Shown: positions 26,122 through 33,533 of the stretch, one piece after another | How positions within the stretch are numbered: position 1 is the stretch's first letter | Layout: the number at the start of each line of letters is the position of its first letter | Source of the DNA: CBDCWT01 sp965223305 | GTDB taxonomy: Bacteria > Planctomycetota > Planctomycetia > Pirellulales > Pirellulaceae | Length of the DNA: 64,000 nucleotides | NCBI GenBank assembly: GCA_965223305.1 | Contig: CBDCWT010000047.1 | Span: 253,247 to 317,246, forward strand | Reading direction: 5' to 3' | Notes under the pieces: model-generated | The model's database searches: none | What the model was told of the DNA's origin: nothing | Seen by the model: the letters and a program-made list of their open reading frames with translations, nothing else | Made by a program: the position numbers and the translations under genes

Positions 26122-26615
26122 CTGAGTGCCTGACAATTCGTAGATCCTTCCAGGAGTGTTCGAGCTTCCCGCCATCGACGACGTGCAGCGATGTACAGCA
26201 TTCGGCTGACGAACTGACCTGCTCGTCTGTGATCGCCGGCCATGACCACTGGAAGTCCATGTGCCATCCATCCAAGTAGTGATCCGATTGCGGCTTGGGG
26301 CTTCACTTGCCCGCGCCATTGGCCCGTCTCAATCTGCGGCCAAGTGGCCTCGACGACCAATGCTCGGACTGGATAGGCCAGCAGTCGCTGCACTTCGCGA
26401 TCAAAACGATCACGCTCCCGACCAACGCAGCTGATCAGATCACCGAGTGACTTGCGCTCGATTGCGATGATGTTCTCGAGTCCAACGAGCGAATAATCTC
26501 CCGTCACCAACGTCCCCGACACCTGCTTCAGCGGCGACAAGTCGAGCGGATGCTGTTCCCGCGTGTCGCGGATCGCGGCGAGCTGCTCGGGATCGAGGGT
26601 GGCGGGCAAGGTCAC
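26118..26615 (-). CDS. ERCC4-domain nuclease
   Basis: A 165-aa protein with the XPF/ERCC4 nuclease core: 'IRDTREQHPL', 'GDYSLVGLENIIAIERKSLGDL' gives the GD-x(n)-ERK-x3-D active site. Phage homologues act as Holliday-junction or flap nucleases in recombination. It overlaps the genes on both sides by 4 bp. Confidence 0.8.
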   Translation of the reverse strand: MTLPATLDPEQLAAIRDTREQHPLDLSPLKQVSGTLVTGDYSLVGLENIIAIERKSLGDLISCVGRERDRFDREVQRLLAYPVRALVVEATWPQIETGQWRGQVKPQAAIGSLLGWMAHGLPVVMAGDHRRAGQFVSRMLYIAARRRWREARTLLEGSTNCQALS

Positions 26616-26821
26616 GTAGACGACCTTTCAAACTGCTGTGAGAGCATCAAGTCGACGGAAATGTCGAGCCACAGAATGTCCAGGACCTGCTGCTGGTAGC
26701 TCGTGTAGACGATAGGTAGAGGGCGGCCGGCCCAGTCAGGATGCGGCTGAACATCCGGACTTGAATACAAGGTGACCGGCGTGCCGTATTGAAGCTGCGA
26801 GTTGGTGTCGGTATGATCCAT
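26612..26821 (-). CDS. Small operon protein sharing its N-terminus with an E2 gene
   Basis: A 69-aa protein. Its start, M-D-H-T-D-T-N-S, is nearly identical to the E2 gene at 33309, though the rest differs. Both lie right after the same hairpin. It overlaps the nuclease start (ATGA). Unknown function. Confidence 0.55.
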   Translation of the reverse strand: MDHTDTNSQLQYGTPVTLYSSPDVQPHPDWAGRPLPIVYTSYQQQVLDILWLDISVDLMLSQQFERSST

Positions 26822-26838
26822 GATGCAATTGGAATTTT

Positions 26839-26870
26839 GCCAACGGTCGCTTGTCGGGGCGGCCGTTGGC
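26839..26870 (-). promoter_or_regulatory. Conserved early hairpin (E1 copy)
   Basis: On the minus strand GCCAACGGCCGC-CCCGACAA-GCGACCGTTGGC forms a 12-bp stem with one mismatch, 18 bp before the 26821 gene start. The same 32 bases occur at 33260-33291 in E2, before the equivalent gene. It may be an attenuator, a protein-binding site or an origin. Confidence 0.6.
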
Positions 26871-26872
26871 GT

Positions 26873-27097
26873 TTAATCACTTTCAAGAAATCTCAGCAGC
26901 GACTCACGGCTGTACACATAGCCGCGACCGACTCTCCGAGCTGTGATCTCCCCGCGGAGCCGAGCATCCCTTAAGCGGTGCCGAGGGATCCCCATGGCCG
27001 CGGCGGCCTCTGCCTCCGGATATCCGATGCGGTACTCGTACTGCCGGTACTGGTCCAGCACCTCGGCCACGATGGCGCGGATGTCGTCGCGGGTCAC
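26873..27097 (-). CDS. Excisionase/MerR-type DNA-binding protein
   Basis: A 74-aa protein starting at GTG 27097, which overlaps the upstream stop (GTGA). 'YPEAEAAAAMGIPRHRLRDARLRGEITARRVGRGYVYSRESLLRFL' is a typical helix-turn-helix of the excisionase/AlpA-like group. It may control excision or the operon. Confidence 0.7.
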   Translation of the reverse strand: MTRDDIRAIVAEVLDQYRQYEYRIGYPEAEAAAAMGIPRHRLRDARLRGEITARRVGRGYVYSRESLLRFLESD

Positions 27098-27270
27098 CCG
27101 ACATCCCCCTTCTGTTGCCCCCGCGCAGGCTGATCTGCAACTTGTTTTGCCAGCTTGAGCAGAGATCTGAGAAGGCGGCCCTCTCGAGCGTTTTGGACGA
27201 GCCTCTCCCGTACCTCCTCAGGTGTCGGAATCGACTCCAGGGGCGAATCAGATTTTGTCATCCGCTGCAT
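27094..27270 (-). CDS. Small first gene of the E1 operon
   Basis: A 58-aa charged protein starting at ATG 27270 behind GGAG at 9 nt, with an in-frame ATG at 27261. It contains 'TPEEVRERLVQNAREGRLLRSLLKLAKQ', a helical segment, and ends in GTGA overlap with the next gene. No family recognised. Coupling with the excisionase-like gene supports it being real. Confidence 0.5.
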   Translation of the reverse strand: MQRMTKSDSPLESIPTPEEVRERLVQNAREGRLLRSLLKLAKQVADQPARGQQKGDVG

Positions 27271-27364
27271 GGATTGAATCTCCGTGAGTCACGATGATTC
27301 TTCCAGCCACGGCCAAGGAGAAAAACATGCAGTGGAAGTGACTGCAGGGTTTGAAGGTTTTTCC

Positions 27365-28039
27365 CTAGCGTGATGACGGACGTCCACGTTTACCTTCGGG
27401 AACGGGCAAACCACGGAATTCGCAGTACTTGGCGATGGCGTTGCGAATTCCATTATAGGACGTAAGCAGCTCGAAGCTTTGTTTGTCTTCCAGAGAGGAC
27501 TGCAGGGTTTTGAGCGTATCGCCGGCGAGTCGGCGGTTGTATAACCACTCGTCTCGATCGTAGTTATCAGGATCTGAGTAGCGTCTATGGTTTCCCGGTC
27601 CCCCCAGGGCGGTCGTCCTCAGCATGGCCGCAGTTTGGCGCACGACGCGGGCCGCGTCCGCTAACGTCTCTCGTGACTCGTGGATCGAGTGCTGGAACGA
27701 CTCAGCCTCATCCTCTGAAGTGAGAAAAAACTCGAACTTGATGGCGTCGAGTGACTCCATCGTTGCGATTTGTCGAATGGCCGTTGGTCGGTCGGAAATC
27801 TCGTCAACTCGGCGGCATACCTCACGAAATGCCCCGAGTGAGGCACCCAATCTATCCGAGAAGTGACCAGCGTAGCCGGCATCGTGGAAAGCGAACCAAT
27901 TGATCGCCTCATCGTGCTTGAGGCTTCGAAGCTTTGCGTCTAGCTTCTCGCATGACCATTCATCGTAACTCGTGGCGAGAGTGTCGAGGTAGGCTGCCAG
28001 CGGATCAAGGTAGTCATCACAAACATCCCACTCCGCCAT
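27365..28039 (-). CDS. Hypothetical protein near the E1 right end
   Basis: A 224-aa acidic helical protein starting at ATG 28039 behind GAGGTGACATC. It has 'RETLADAARVVRQTAAMLRTT' and a C-terminal 'AKYCEFRGLPVPEGKRGRP' basic tail. No family recognised. It is separated by ~95 bp from the operon and lies next to the attachment end, a common cargo position. Confidence 0.5.
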   Translation of the reverse strand: MAEWDVCDDYLDPLAAYLDTLATSYDEWSCEKLDAKLRSLKHDEAINWFAFHDAGYAGHFSDRLGASLGAFREVCRRVDEISDRPTAIRQIATMESLDAIKFEFFLTSEDEAESFQHSIHESRETLADAARVVRQTAAMLRTTALGGPGNHRRYSDPDNYDRDEWLYNRRLAGDTLKTLQSSLEDKQSFELLTSYNGIRNAIAKYCEFRGLPVPEGKRGRPSSR

Positions 28040-28183
28040 GATGTCACCTCGGGCTTGCGTGGCGTCGGGCGAGAGAAAACGGCGCGGCGACCAGTGCCCG
28101 AGAGACTGGCGGTTCGGGAGCTACCCTAGCCGCGCTGGTCTGATTCTATCGGACCGGAATCGAGACGCGAAGTGCCGCAAACC

Positions 28184-28204
28184 TTCAGTCCACGTTCAGT
28201 CCAC
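28184..28204 (+). promoter_or_regulatory. E1 right arm-type integrase site pair
   Basis: TTCAGTCCAC twice with an 11-bp period (28184 and 28195), matching the pair at the E1 left end. Another direct repeat, GTAGTGTCGC, occurs twice at 28254-28275 closer to the core. Confidence 0.65.
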
Positions 28205-28287
28205 ACCAGTACGACATTCCACTACTGTGCCCTACCGCTGACCCCTTGTTTTGTAGTGTCGCGTAGTGTCGCGTAGCGTACATAGCA

Positions 28288-28333
28288 GACTGAAAATCCG
28301 TGTGTCGCCAGTTCAATTCTGGCCCTGACCACT
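28288..28333 (+). repeat. att core copy 2 (E1/E2 junction)
   Basis: A 46-bp exact copy of 11864-11909. It has only the 3' part of tRNA-Phe, so it does not encode a tRNA. It separates E1 from E2. Confidence 0.93.
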
Positions 28334-28337
28334 AAAG

Positions 28338-28382
28338 AAAAACGCTCGAAACACTGCAAAACAAGCGGTTTCGAGCGTTTTT
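28338..28382. terminator. Strong bidirectional terminator at the E2 left end
   Basis: AAAAACGCTCGAAAC (28338-28352) and GTTTCGAGCGTTTTT (28368-28382) are perfect 15-bp arms around a 15-nt loop, with A and T tracts on either side. It starts 5 bp after the core, and would end transcription coming through the attachment site. Confidence 0.8.
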
Positions 28383-28450
28383 CGTGCGCGGTAGTGGAGG
28401 GTCGCCGGACAGCGCATTTGGTCTATTTTGGTCTGTTTTGGGCCACAAGT

Positions 28451-28475
28451 GTGTACAGGGTGTGTACAAGATCTG
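28451..28475 (+). promoter_or_regulatory. E2 left arm-type integrase site pair
   Basis: GTGTACA repeats at 28451 and 28462 (11-bp period). The 25-bp block matches 51046-51070 at the other end of E2 in 21 positions. It lies directly before the start of the HEPN gene, so integrase binding could also affect that gene. Confidence 0.65.
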
Positions 28476-29768
28476 ATGAGCAAGCTCTTCGATACGACTC
28501 GTCGAACGGAGTGCGCCAAGGTCGTTGAGAGACTCTTGGCGGCTGCGATTTCACGGGACGCGCCCCGGCTGAAGCGTTCTCGCGCTGGGCTTTCATTCGG
28601 GTGGCAACTTGGCTTTCGAGACAAACTTGACTTTCGCCTTCTACATGTCTGGTCTGACGGACGAGTCACGGAAGAGAGCGCGATGGTCACACTGTCACGC
28701 ATGAAAGAGGAGAACAAGACGGCACTCGAGGACTTTGAGTCGATTCATGGCGACTGGATCGCTCAGCTGCCGCCGATTAGTTCTTGGAGGCTTCTTGCGC
28801 CACTCCGTATCACGACAGACGCCAAACTGCCAATGGAGTTCCGGATACTCGGGACGCGGCTACGATTGGTGTCCTGGGACGCTGGTATCCAAGGGATTGG
28901 ACGCAAGCGAATCAAGGAGACATTCCAGGCATCGAGAATCCCCACCGACAAACGCGAGGCAAAATACTTGGTTGTAGCCGGCGGTCTAGCGGGGAGAGGC
29001 GCGTTGGATGCGGCGAGTGAATTCGAGATCAGATTGGATGCGTTCCGCGGCCTGATGGAGTTCACGCTTGGTTGCTATGCAACGGGATTTAGTTGGCCAT
29101 TTCGAGGCATGCGCAGCGTGCCTCATCCGGCATGGGCACTCGCATGGAACAAACGAGAGAAGGAGCTTTACCCAGTCCTCTTTCAGGTCGATGACCTGGT
29201 CTTACGTGACGCCGAACGAAACTCACTCAAAGACGTTCCACTTGAACAACGCCACCTGGATGCAGTTCGTGACAACACCAAACAAGTCTTACCCCAAACT
29301 GCAGATGTGAACGATACTCGCGCTCTTATCGCGGATGCAATGAGGCTGTACGTCCAAGCCCTGGACTCTTACAGCGAAGACCAGGCTTTCCTGTCGTTGT
29401 GGCGGTGCGCGGAGGTGATTGCAGCTACTGACGAAAGATCGTCAAACGAAGCTGTGTGTGCCCACGTCAGTGCAGTGATTCAACAGACGGACATTGGCGC
29501 CGGCATCGCTGACCTGATGAAGGACTATGCCAAACGCCGCAACGGCATTGTTCATCGCGGCTTGCTGGGCCGCATTTCCCAAGAGGAACTCCGGACCTTC
29601 AAGTTGCTGTGTGATGTGGTCATCGGTGAAGTCATGAGTCACGTTGACTCACTACCGACACGACAGCACGTGCAACGTTTCTTCAAGTTACTCTGTGCGC
29701 ACGACAGGCAACTGAAGGTTGAGGAAGACGTTCTGGCTCAAGTCCGAGCAAGACGTGACGCAAAATAG
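28476..29768 (+). CDS. HEPN/ApeA-like protein (defence candidate)
   Basis: A 430-aa protein taken from ATG 28476. The N-terminal two thirds are mixed alpha/beta and not recognised. The C-terminal helical domain contains 'YAKRRNGIVHRG' with Arg355-Asn and His360, the R-N-x3-H form of the HEPN ribonuclease motif, preceded by 'AFLSLWRCAEVIAATD', as in ApeA-like abortive-infection proteins. It should act on RNA in the cytoplasm. It is the first gene inside E2, where satellites often carry defence genes. No Shine-Dalgarno is evident before 28476. Confidence 0.65.
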   Translation: MSKLFDTTRRTECAKVVERLLAAAISRDAPRLKRSRAGLSFGWQLGFRDKLDFRLLHVWSDGRVTEESAMVTLSRMKEENKTALEDFESIHGDWIAQLPPISSWRLLAPLRITTDAKLPMEFRILGTRLRLVSWDAGIQGIGRKRIKETFQASRIPTDKREAKYLVVAGGLAGRGALDAASEFEIRLDAFRGLMEFTLGCYATGFSWPFRGMRSVPHPAWALAWNKREKELYPVLFQVDDLVLRDAERNSLKDVPLEQRHLDAVRDNTKQVLPQTADVNDTRALIADAMRLYVQALDSYSEDQAFLSLWRCAEVIAATDERSSNEAVCAHVSAVIQQTDIGAGIADLMKDYAKRRNGIVHRGLLGRISQEELRTFKLLCDVVIGEVMSHVDSLPTRQHVQRFFKLLCAHDRQLKVEEDVLAQVRARRDAK

Positions 29769-29962
29769 CTGTGGACACGGATGGACACCATAAGCCTGCT
29801 ATGAATAATTGACGAAAGTCGCTCGCCGGAGTCTGGACGCGAGCCGGCAACCTCGACAATACGGGACAGTTCTGCTGAGTTGCAAATCAGCAGGCCAAGC
29901 CACTGGGCTTCTCCATCCTTCGCCCTGCTGGCGTGCGAGCCGACCCTCATAGGGAGAGTGAG

Positions 29963-30940
29963 ATGGACAGCATTTACCGCTTTGACCCCCCGCTCGGTTA
30001 CAGGGAAAACAGCGCAGAGGTATATCCAAGGAGCGAATTCTCGCATGTACTCGCTACCGCACAGTTGGCGGACTACATTTGGGGCTGCCTGGCATACGTC
30101 CGGTACGCCGCAAAGCACGACAGCAAGCTTCGGGCAGAGTTTTGGATCCCGGAAATGCAGCGCGAATGGTTCAACCTCGCGCAGCTGCTCAAGCATCGAT
30201 CGACTTTCGATCGCCTTTGCGAAGCGAACCGCAATTGCACCGTGCGGTTCGAAGAGATCGCCGGGCAGAGCTTCGCTGAGGTGCTTTGGCTCACTGCCGC
30301 AGGCATATTGCGCACACTCGCGGTCGCCTTAGAGATCGACGCCGTCGATTGGCGGGCAGTTGACCTTCGCAAGACTTCGCTGCCGTCGCCAATCGATACG
30401 AACATGCTGTCGGAAAAGTGGAGCTCGGTCCGGGACCTACTGCTGAGGGCCAAGGTCTTCAATCGCGACTGGCGGCTTCTGCAGATCGAACTCGATGGAG
30501 AAATGCGGCGTGCGGACGGTACGCCTTTAGGGAATCCACCAGCGTGGCTGTCTTCAGCAGACTCAGCTGAGAGCGGTCGCGACAAAACGGCGGTCAGAAA
30601 GAAACGGCCACGCGGCGCGAACCGTGATCTGGTGCTTTCCGCCTTGTGTTTGTTGCACCGCTACAGCAATGGGCATGTAGACAAGGCTGGCCCGATGACT
30701 CAGGATGCGATCAAGGCGGTAATCGAGAAAGACGGACTGACCATCCATAAGTCTCAGATTTCTGACGCCATGAACCAGTTGTTTAGCGGGGGGATGAGCG
30801 CTTACAAGCGGCTTTGCAGAGACGATCACCTGGGATCACAGTTGCGCCTACACCAGGGCGAGTACCAGGCTGTTGTCCGGGAATTTAATGAGAGCAAGCA
30901 GCGTCAGGAGAATTTCATAATCGCGAGCAAAAATTCATGA
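29963..30940 (+). CDS. Hypothetical protein of the E2 left cargo zone
   Basis: A 325-aa protein starting at ATG 29963 behind AGGGAGAGTGAG. The N-terminal half is helical ('ADYIWGCLAYVRYAAKHDSK'). Near residue 210 it has a basic 'RKKRPRGANRDLVLSALCLLHRY' stretch followed by a probable winged helix-turn-helix ('AIKAVIEKDGLTIHKSQISDAMNQLF'), so DNA binding is possible. No family recognised. Confidence 0.5.
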   Translation: MDSIYRFDPPLGYRENSAEVYPRSEFSHVLATAQLADYIWGCLAYVRYAAKHDSKLRAEFWIPEMQREWFNLAQLLKHRSTFDRLCEANRNCTVRFEEIAGQSFAEVLWLTAAGILRTLAVALEIDAVDWRAVDLRKTSLPSPIDTNMLSEKWSSVRDLLLRAKVFNRDWRLLQIELDGEMRRADGTPLGNPPAWLSSADSAESGRDKTAVRKKRPRGANRDLVLSALCLLHRYSNGHVDKAGPMTQDAIKAVIEKDGLTIHKSQISDAMNQLFSGGMSAYKRLCRDDHLGSQLRLHQGEYQAVVREFNESKQRQENFIIASKNS

Positions 30941-31102
30941 ACCTCTGACGCCCTCCGCAAAGAATTTCTTGTGCTCTAAATCCGCAGCTCGTGCGGATTT
31001 GCTCGTTTCTTGTTCGCCATTCCGCGAAAAAATCTCAGCTCAGATCGTGAATCTTTCCACAACAGATAGATGTACGCATCCATCCCGGAAAGGGCTGAGA
31101 CA

Positions 31103-31324
31103 GTGCCAAAAACCAAACGACTGAGAGTCGAGCTAGTTGGTGGGCCATTCGACGGTGCCGTCCGTGAGCTAGTCGTGGAGTCCAGTATCAACTCTGTACG
31201 GTACACGATCCCCGATCGCAGAGACCCACGAAGAACTCATGCGTACAGTGGGGTGATTTTGCACGGCTCGAGCGGACGGATTGAGTATCTCGGTCCCGAG
31301 CCATCGGAGGCAGCCTATGCATAA
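31103..31324 (+). CDS. Small phage-type protein
   Basis: A 73-aa protein, taken from GTG 31103 because the conserved-looking part starts 'PKTKRLRVELVGGPFDG'; ATG 31070 is the alternative. It looks like small beta-rich phage proteins with a 'GGPxDG' turn. It is the first gene of the E2 operon and overlaps the next start. Confidence 0.5.
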   Translation: MPKTKRLRVELVGGPFDGAVRELVVESSINSVRYTIPDRRDPRRTHAYSGVILHGSSGRIEYLGPEPSEAAYA

Positions 31325-31628
31325 GCAAATGCTTCCGAGCCAATCGCAGACCGCCAACGGTGAGCCACAGGCCGCGTCGGAGATTGTCGCGGTCCCGCTG
31401 ACTGAACTTCGGGCGCTGATCGCCCGCGCCCAACAGCGATGGATGACCATCGGCACGGCGGCTCGGCATTCCGATCTGAGCGCCGAGTCCATCCGTCGAC
31501 TCATCGCCAGCGGCAAGTTGACGGCAAGCCGTCCAGTGAAAGGCCGGATTTTAATTGATCGACTCGAGCTCGACTCGTTGATTGCCGGCTCAACAAACCA
31601 CACACGAAAAGGCCGAGGCAAGCGCTAG
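31317..31628 (+). CDS. Helix-turn-helix (excisionase-like) protein
   Basis: A 103-aa protein starting at ATG 31317 behind GGAGG. Residues ~40-90 ('MTIGTAARHSDLSAESIRRLIASGKLTASRPVKGRILIDRLELDSLI') form a MerR-type DNA-binding domain as in phage excisionases and AlpA-like regulators. The equivalent E1 gene is at 26873. Confidence 0.75.
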   Translation: MHKQMLPSQSQTANGEPQAASEIVAVPLTELRALIARAQQRWMTIGTAARHSDLSAESIRRLIASGKLTASRPVKGRILIDRLELDSLIAGSTNHTRKGRGKR

Positions 31629-31660
31629 ACACCACAAACCAACCCACTCGGAGACCCAAG

Positions 31661-31885
31661 ATGTCCACAACAATCGACATACCCATCTCATCCCTCGACG
31701 GCCCCAAGATCCAAGAGTGGCGCGCGGAGTACCAGCAATACAAGTCACTCCACCGCCAACTCGGAGTATCCGAAGAAGACTACATCAGGTCACACCTAGA
31801 TCCGCCCGTCGACGTCGACTTTCTAGAGCTGCACTACGAGGCCGCAAGAAAACGGTACCCGCAGTTCTTTAGAGGTATCGGCTGA
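31661..31885 (+). CDS. Small hypothetical protein
   Basis: A 74-aa acidic protein ('QLGVSEEDYIRSHLDPPVDVDFLE'). It starts 32 bp after the regulator. No family recognised; its co-directional position in a dense operon supports it. Confidence 0.5.
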   Translation: MSTTIDIPISSLDGPKIQEWRAEYQQYKSLHRQLGVSEEDYIRSHLDPPVDVDFLELHYEAARKRYPQFFRGIG

Positions 31886-31922
31886 GCAACGATTTCAATC
31901 ACAAAACTGAAGGAAAAACCTA

Positions 31923-32360
31923 ATGGCAACAACAACTGAGCCCCTTGAAAAAAGGCTGCTAGCGCAACTCAAAGAAGTACTCGAGCGAGATGCGAATGGT
32001 GAGGGCGAGGACGAAGACGTACTCGACAAAAGGGTGCGGCTGCAATCGCTGCTTGGGTTGAGTTTGGCGGACTACGCCGAGCGTCTCGCGGCGTGGACAG
32101 AGGCAAAGGAAGCTGCCGCAGATTTCGAATCCGACCGGTTCAGCGGGAAAGAGAGGCATCAGGAGGCGCTCAGCAGCATACTCACAAAGAAAAAAGCTGT
32201 CACCGCACAGCACAACGAACTCTGGAACCAACTTACTGAACTCACGAAGCGTGAAGAGGCAGTACGCAACCAAATCCAAGCGCTTAAACACCAACACCAA
32301 GAGGTACTAGATCGTCTAGCCCAAGCGAACAACCAGCTGACCAAGTTTGGGCTGGATTGA
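31923..32360 (+). CDS. Coiled-coil hypothetical protein
   Basis: A 145-aa protein starting behind AAGGAAAAACCTA. Residues ~85-140 ('HNELWNQLTELTKREEAVRNQIQALKHQHQE') form a long coiled coil. No family recognised. Confidence 0.5.
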   Translation: MATTTEPLEKRLLAQLKEVLERDANGEGEDEDVLDKRVRLQSLLGLSLADYAERLAAWTEAKEAAADFESDRFSGKERHQEALSSILTKKKAVTAQHNELWNQLTELTKREEAVRNQIQALKHQHQEVLDRLAQANNQLTKFGLD

Positions 32361-32754
32361 TTTTCCCGGGATTCGGCCACATGCCTCAACATTCGTGCTC
32401 ACTAATGTCGTTCATCTATCCGCCCGTAGTAAAGCCGTAGCCAATGGAGTCACTCGCCCGTCATCACGAGCGGTGTGGCTGGCCGCGCTTAACTTGCCAT
32501 CTTGCTGTGCAGAGCACCATGAATTCGATCGGTTGCATTATGCGGCCGCGACATAGAGCCACAGAACGCCGAACTCGGGGACGATCGACGCGTGCCGCAC
32601 GCTGCGGCCATCCCCTCTCGTTCAACAGGAGGCAACCTGTGCGATTTCACGGGTCCTTCTGCAGGGGGGGTGCCCCGGGCGGGGGCGAACCCCCGCGGCC
32701 AAAGCGCGCACTTTTGGGATCTCAAAACGGGCCCGGCCCGGCCGGGGGTGTGTT
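32361..32754. other. Non-coding gap with a GC-rich, cos-like stretch
   Basis: About 390 bp with no convincing gene; a 104-codon frame here is Arg/Pro/Gly-rich and probably spurious. Positions 32661-32745 are almost pure G/C, with a GCGGGGG-CGAA-CCCCCGC hairpin at 32679-32696, and end right before the small-terminase-like gene. Phage cos or pac sites are often placed this way, so a packaging site is inferred. Confidence 0.4.
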
Positions 32755-33249
32755 GTGACTAAGAAGAACGGTACCGCCCGAACGTACGCCGAGGTGGCTC
32801 GCTACTACGAGGTGCATCCGGACACAGTTCGCAAGAAGTGGAGGCCGAAGGGCATGCCCAAACTGCCGGCGAAATTCAGCGAGATCGACGCCTGGCGGGC
32901 CACTCTCAAGCCAAGGACTGACACGGTCAACGACGATCCGACCATGATCGAGATCCGCCGCAGGAAGCTAACAGCGGAAGCGATCGCGAAGGAAGCCACC
33001 GCGCGAATCGAAGCGCACAAGGCCCGGCTGCTTGAGAGCGATATTTGCTCGCTCAGTCAGGTTGACGAGTTTCTGTCGCAACTGTTTCAAGAACTACGAA
33101 CCATGTTGGTTCGCCTGCCGGAAGATGCAGCCGCCGCCTATCCAGTGAAGATCCGCTGCGAGTTGGAGACCGACCTGCGCGATCGTGTCGAGTTGATTCT
33201 GCGCGCCCTGCACGGCAAAGCCCAGATACTGGCAACCATAAAAGACTAA
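32755..33249 (+). CDS. Terminase small subunit-like (Nu1-type) DNA-binding protein
   Basis: A 164-aa protein starting at GTG 32755. Residues ~8-45 ('TYAEVARYYEVHPDTVRKKWRPKGMP') form a winged helix-turn-helix of the Nu1/phage small-terminase type. The rest is helical ('MIEIRRRKLTAEAIAKEATARIEAHKARL') and suits oligomerisation. It probably binds the GC-rich site just upstream. No large subunit is present. Confidence 0.6.
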   Translation: MTKKNGTARTYAEVARYYEVHPDTVRKKWRPKGMPKLPAKFSEIDAWRATLKPRTDTVNDDPTMIEIRRRKLTAEAIAKEATARIEAHKARLLESDICSLSQVDEFLSQLFQELRTMLVRLPEDAAAAYPVKIRCELETDLRDRVELILRALHGKAQILATIKD

Positions 33250-33259
33250 GCCAAGAAAC

Positions 33260-33291
33260 GCCAACGGCCGCCCCGACAAGCGACCGTTGGC
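33260..33291 (+). promoter_or_regulatory. Conserved early hairpin (E2 copy)
   Basis: Same 32 bases as E1 26839-26870 (12-bp stem with one mismatch, 8-nt loop), 17 bp before the 33309 start. Confidence 0.6.
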
Positions 33292-33308
33292 AAAGTTCAA
33301 ATTGCATC

Positions 33309-33533
33309 ATGAATCATACCGACACCAACTCACGGCTTCAATTCCACGTCCGCTCGGTTGAACCAGCTAGCCAGAACTGTCGTCCATCCGCCGGGCAGCC
33401 AGGGTCGCTGTTTGAGCAGTTCGCCGCAATCGCCGTATTCCTCCAGCATCCGCTCCGCACCGCAGAGCCTGAGCTTGCTTGGGAGGACAGCAGGTCGCGG
33501 TGCATCAGTCATGCCCGGAGACGCGACGGATGA
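33309..33533 (+). CDS. Small operon protein (E2)
   Basis: A 74-aa protein whose first ten residues match the E1 gene at 26612-26821. The remainder is unrelated. Its stop overlaps the next start (ATGA). The shared start plus hairpin suggests a conserved leader-like or regulatory role. Confidence 0.5.
   Translation: MNHTDTNSRLQFHVRSVEPASQNCRPSAGQPGSLFEQFAAIAVFLQHPLRTAEPELAWEDSRSRCISHARRRDG

Larger units (their letters stand above)
11910..28333. mobile_element. Element 1 (E1): satellite-like integrative element, 16.4 kb
   Basis: Bounded by att copies 1 and 2. It carries its own tyrosine integrase (13400-14497) near the tRNA, a 13-gene minus-strand operon (27270 to 18930) of phage-like regulators, replication and packaging or tail-type genes, and cargo genes. 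No large terminase, portal, capsid or lysis gene is visible, which fits a phage satellite (PICI-like) or a decayed prophage rather than a full phage. It shares four modules with element 2 but runs in the opposite orientation. Confidence 0.8.

Noticed and set aside
28240..28333. A second tRNA-Phe gene
   Set aside because: Only the part from the anticodon loop onward is present; the acceptor 5' strand and D-arm are missing, so it is an att core.
11910..28333. A complete prophage
   Set aside because: No large terminase, portal, capsid, tail tube or lysis gene could be recognised; only isolated packaging and tail-type genes.
32444..32758. A 104-codon gene ending in GTGA overlap with the small-terminase-like gene
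   Set aside because: The translation is Arg/Pro/Gly-rich, comes from the GC-rich stretch, and looks like no HNH or other phage protein.
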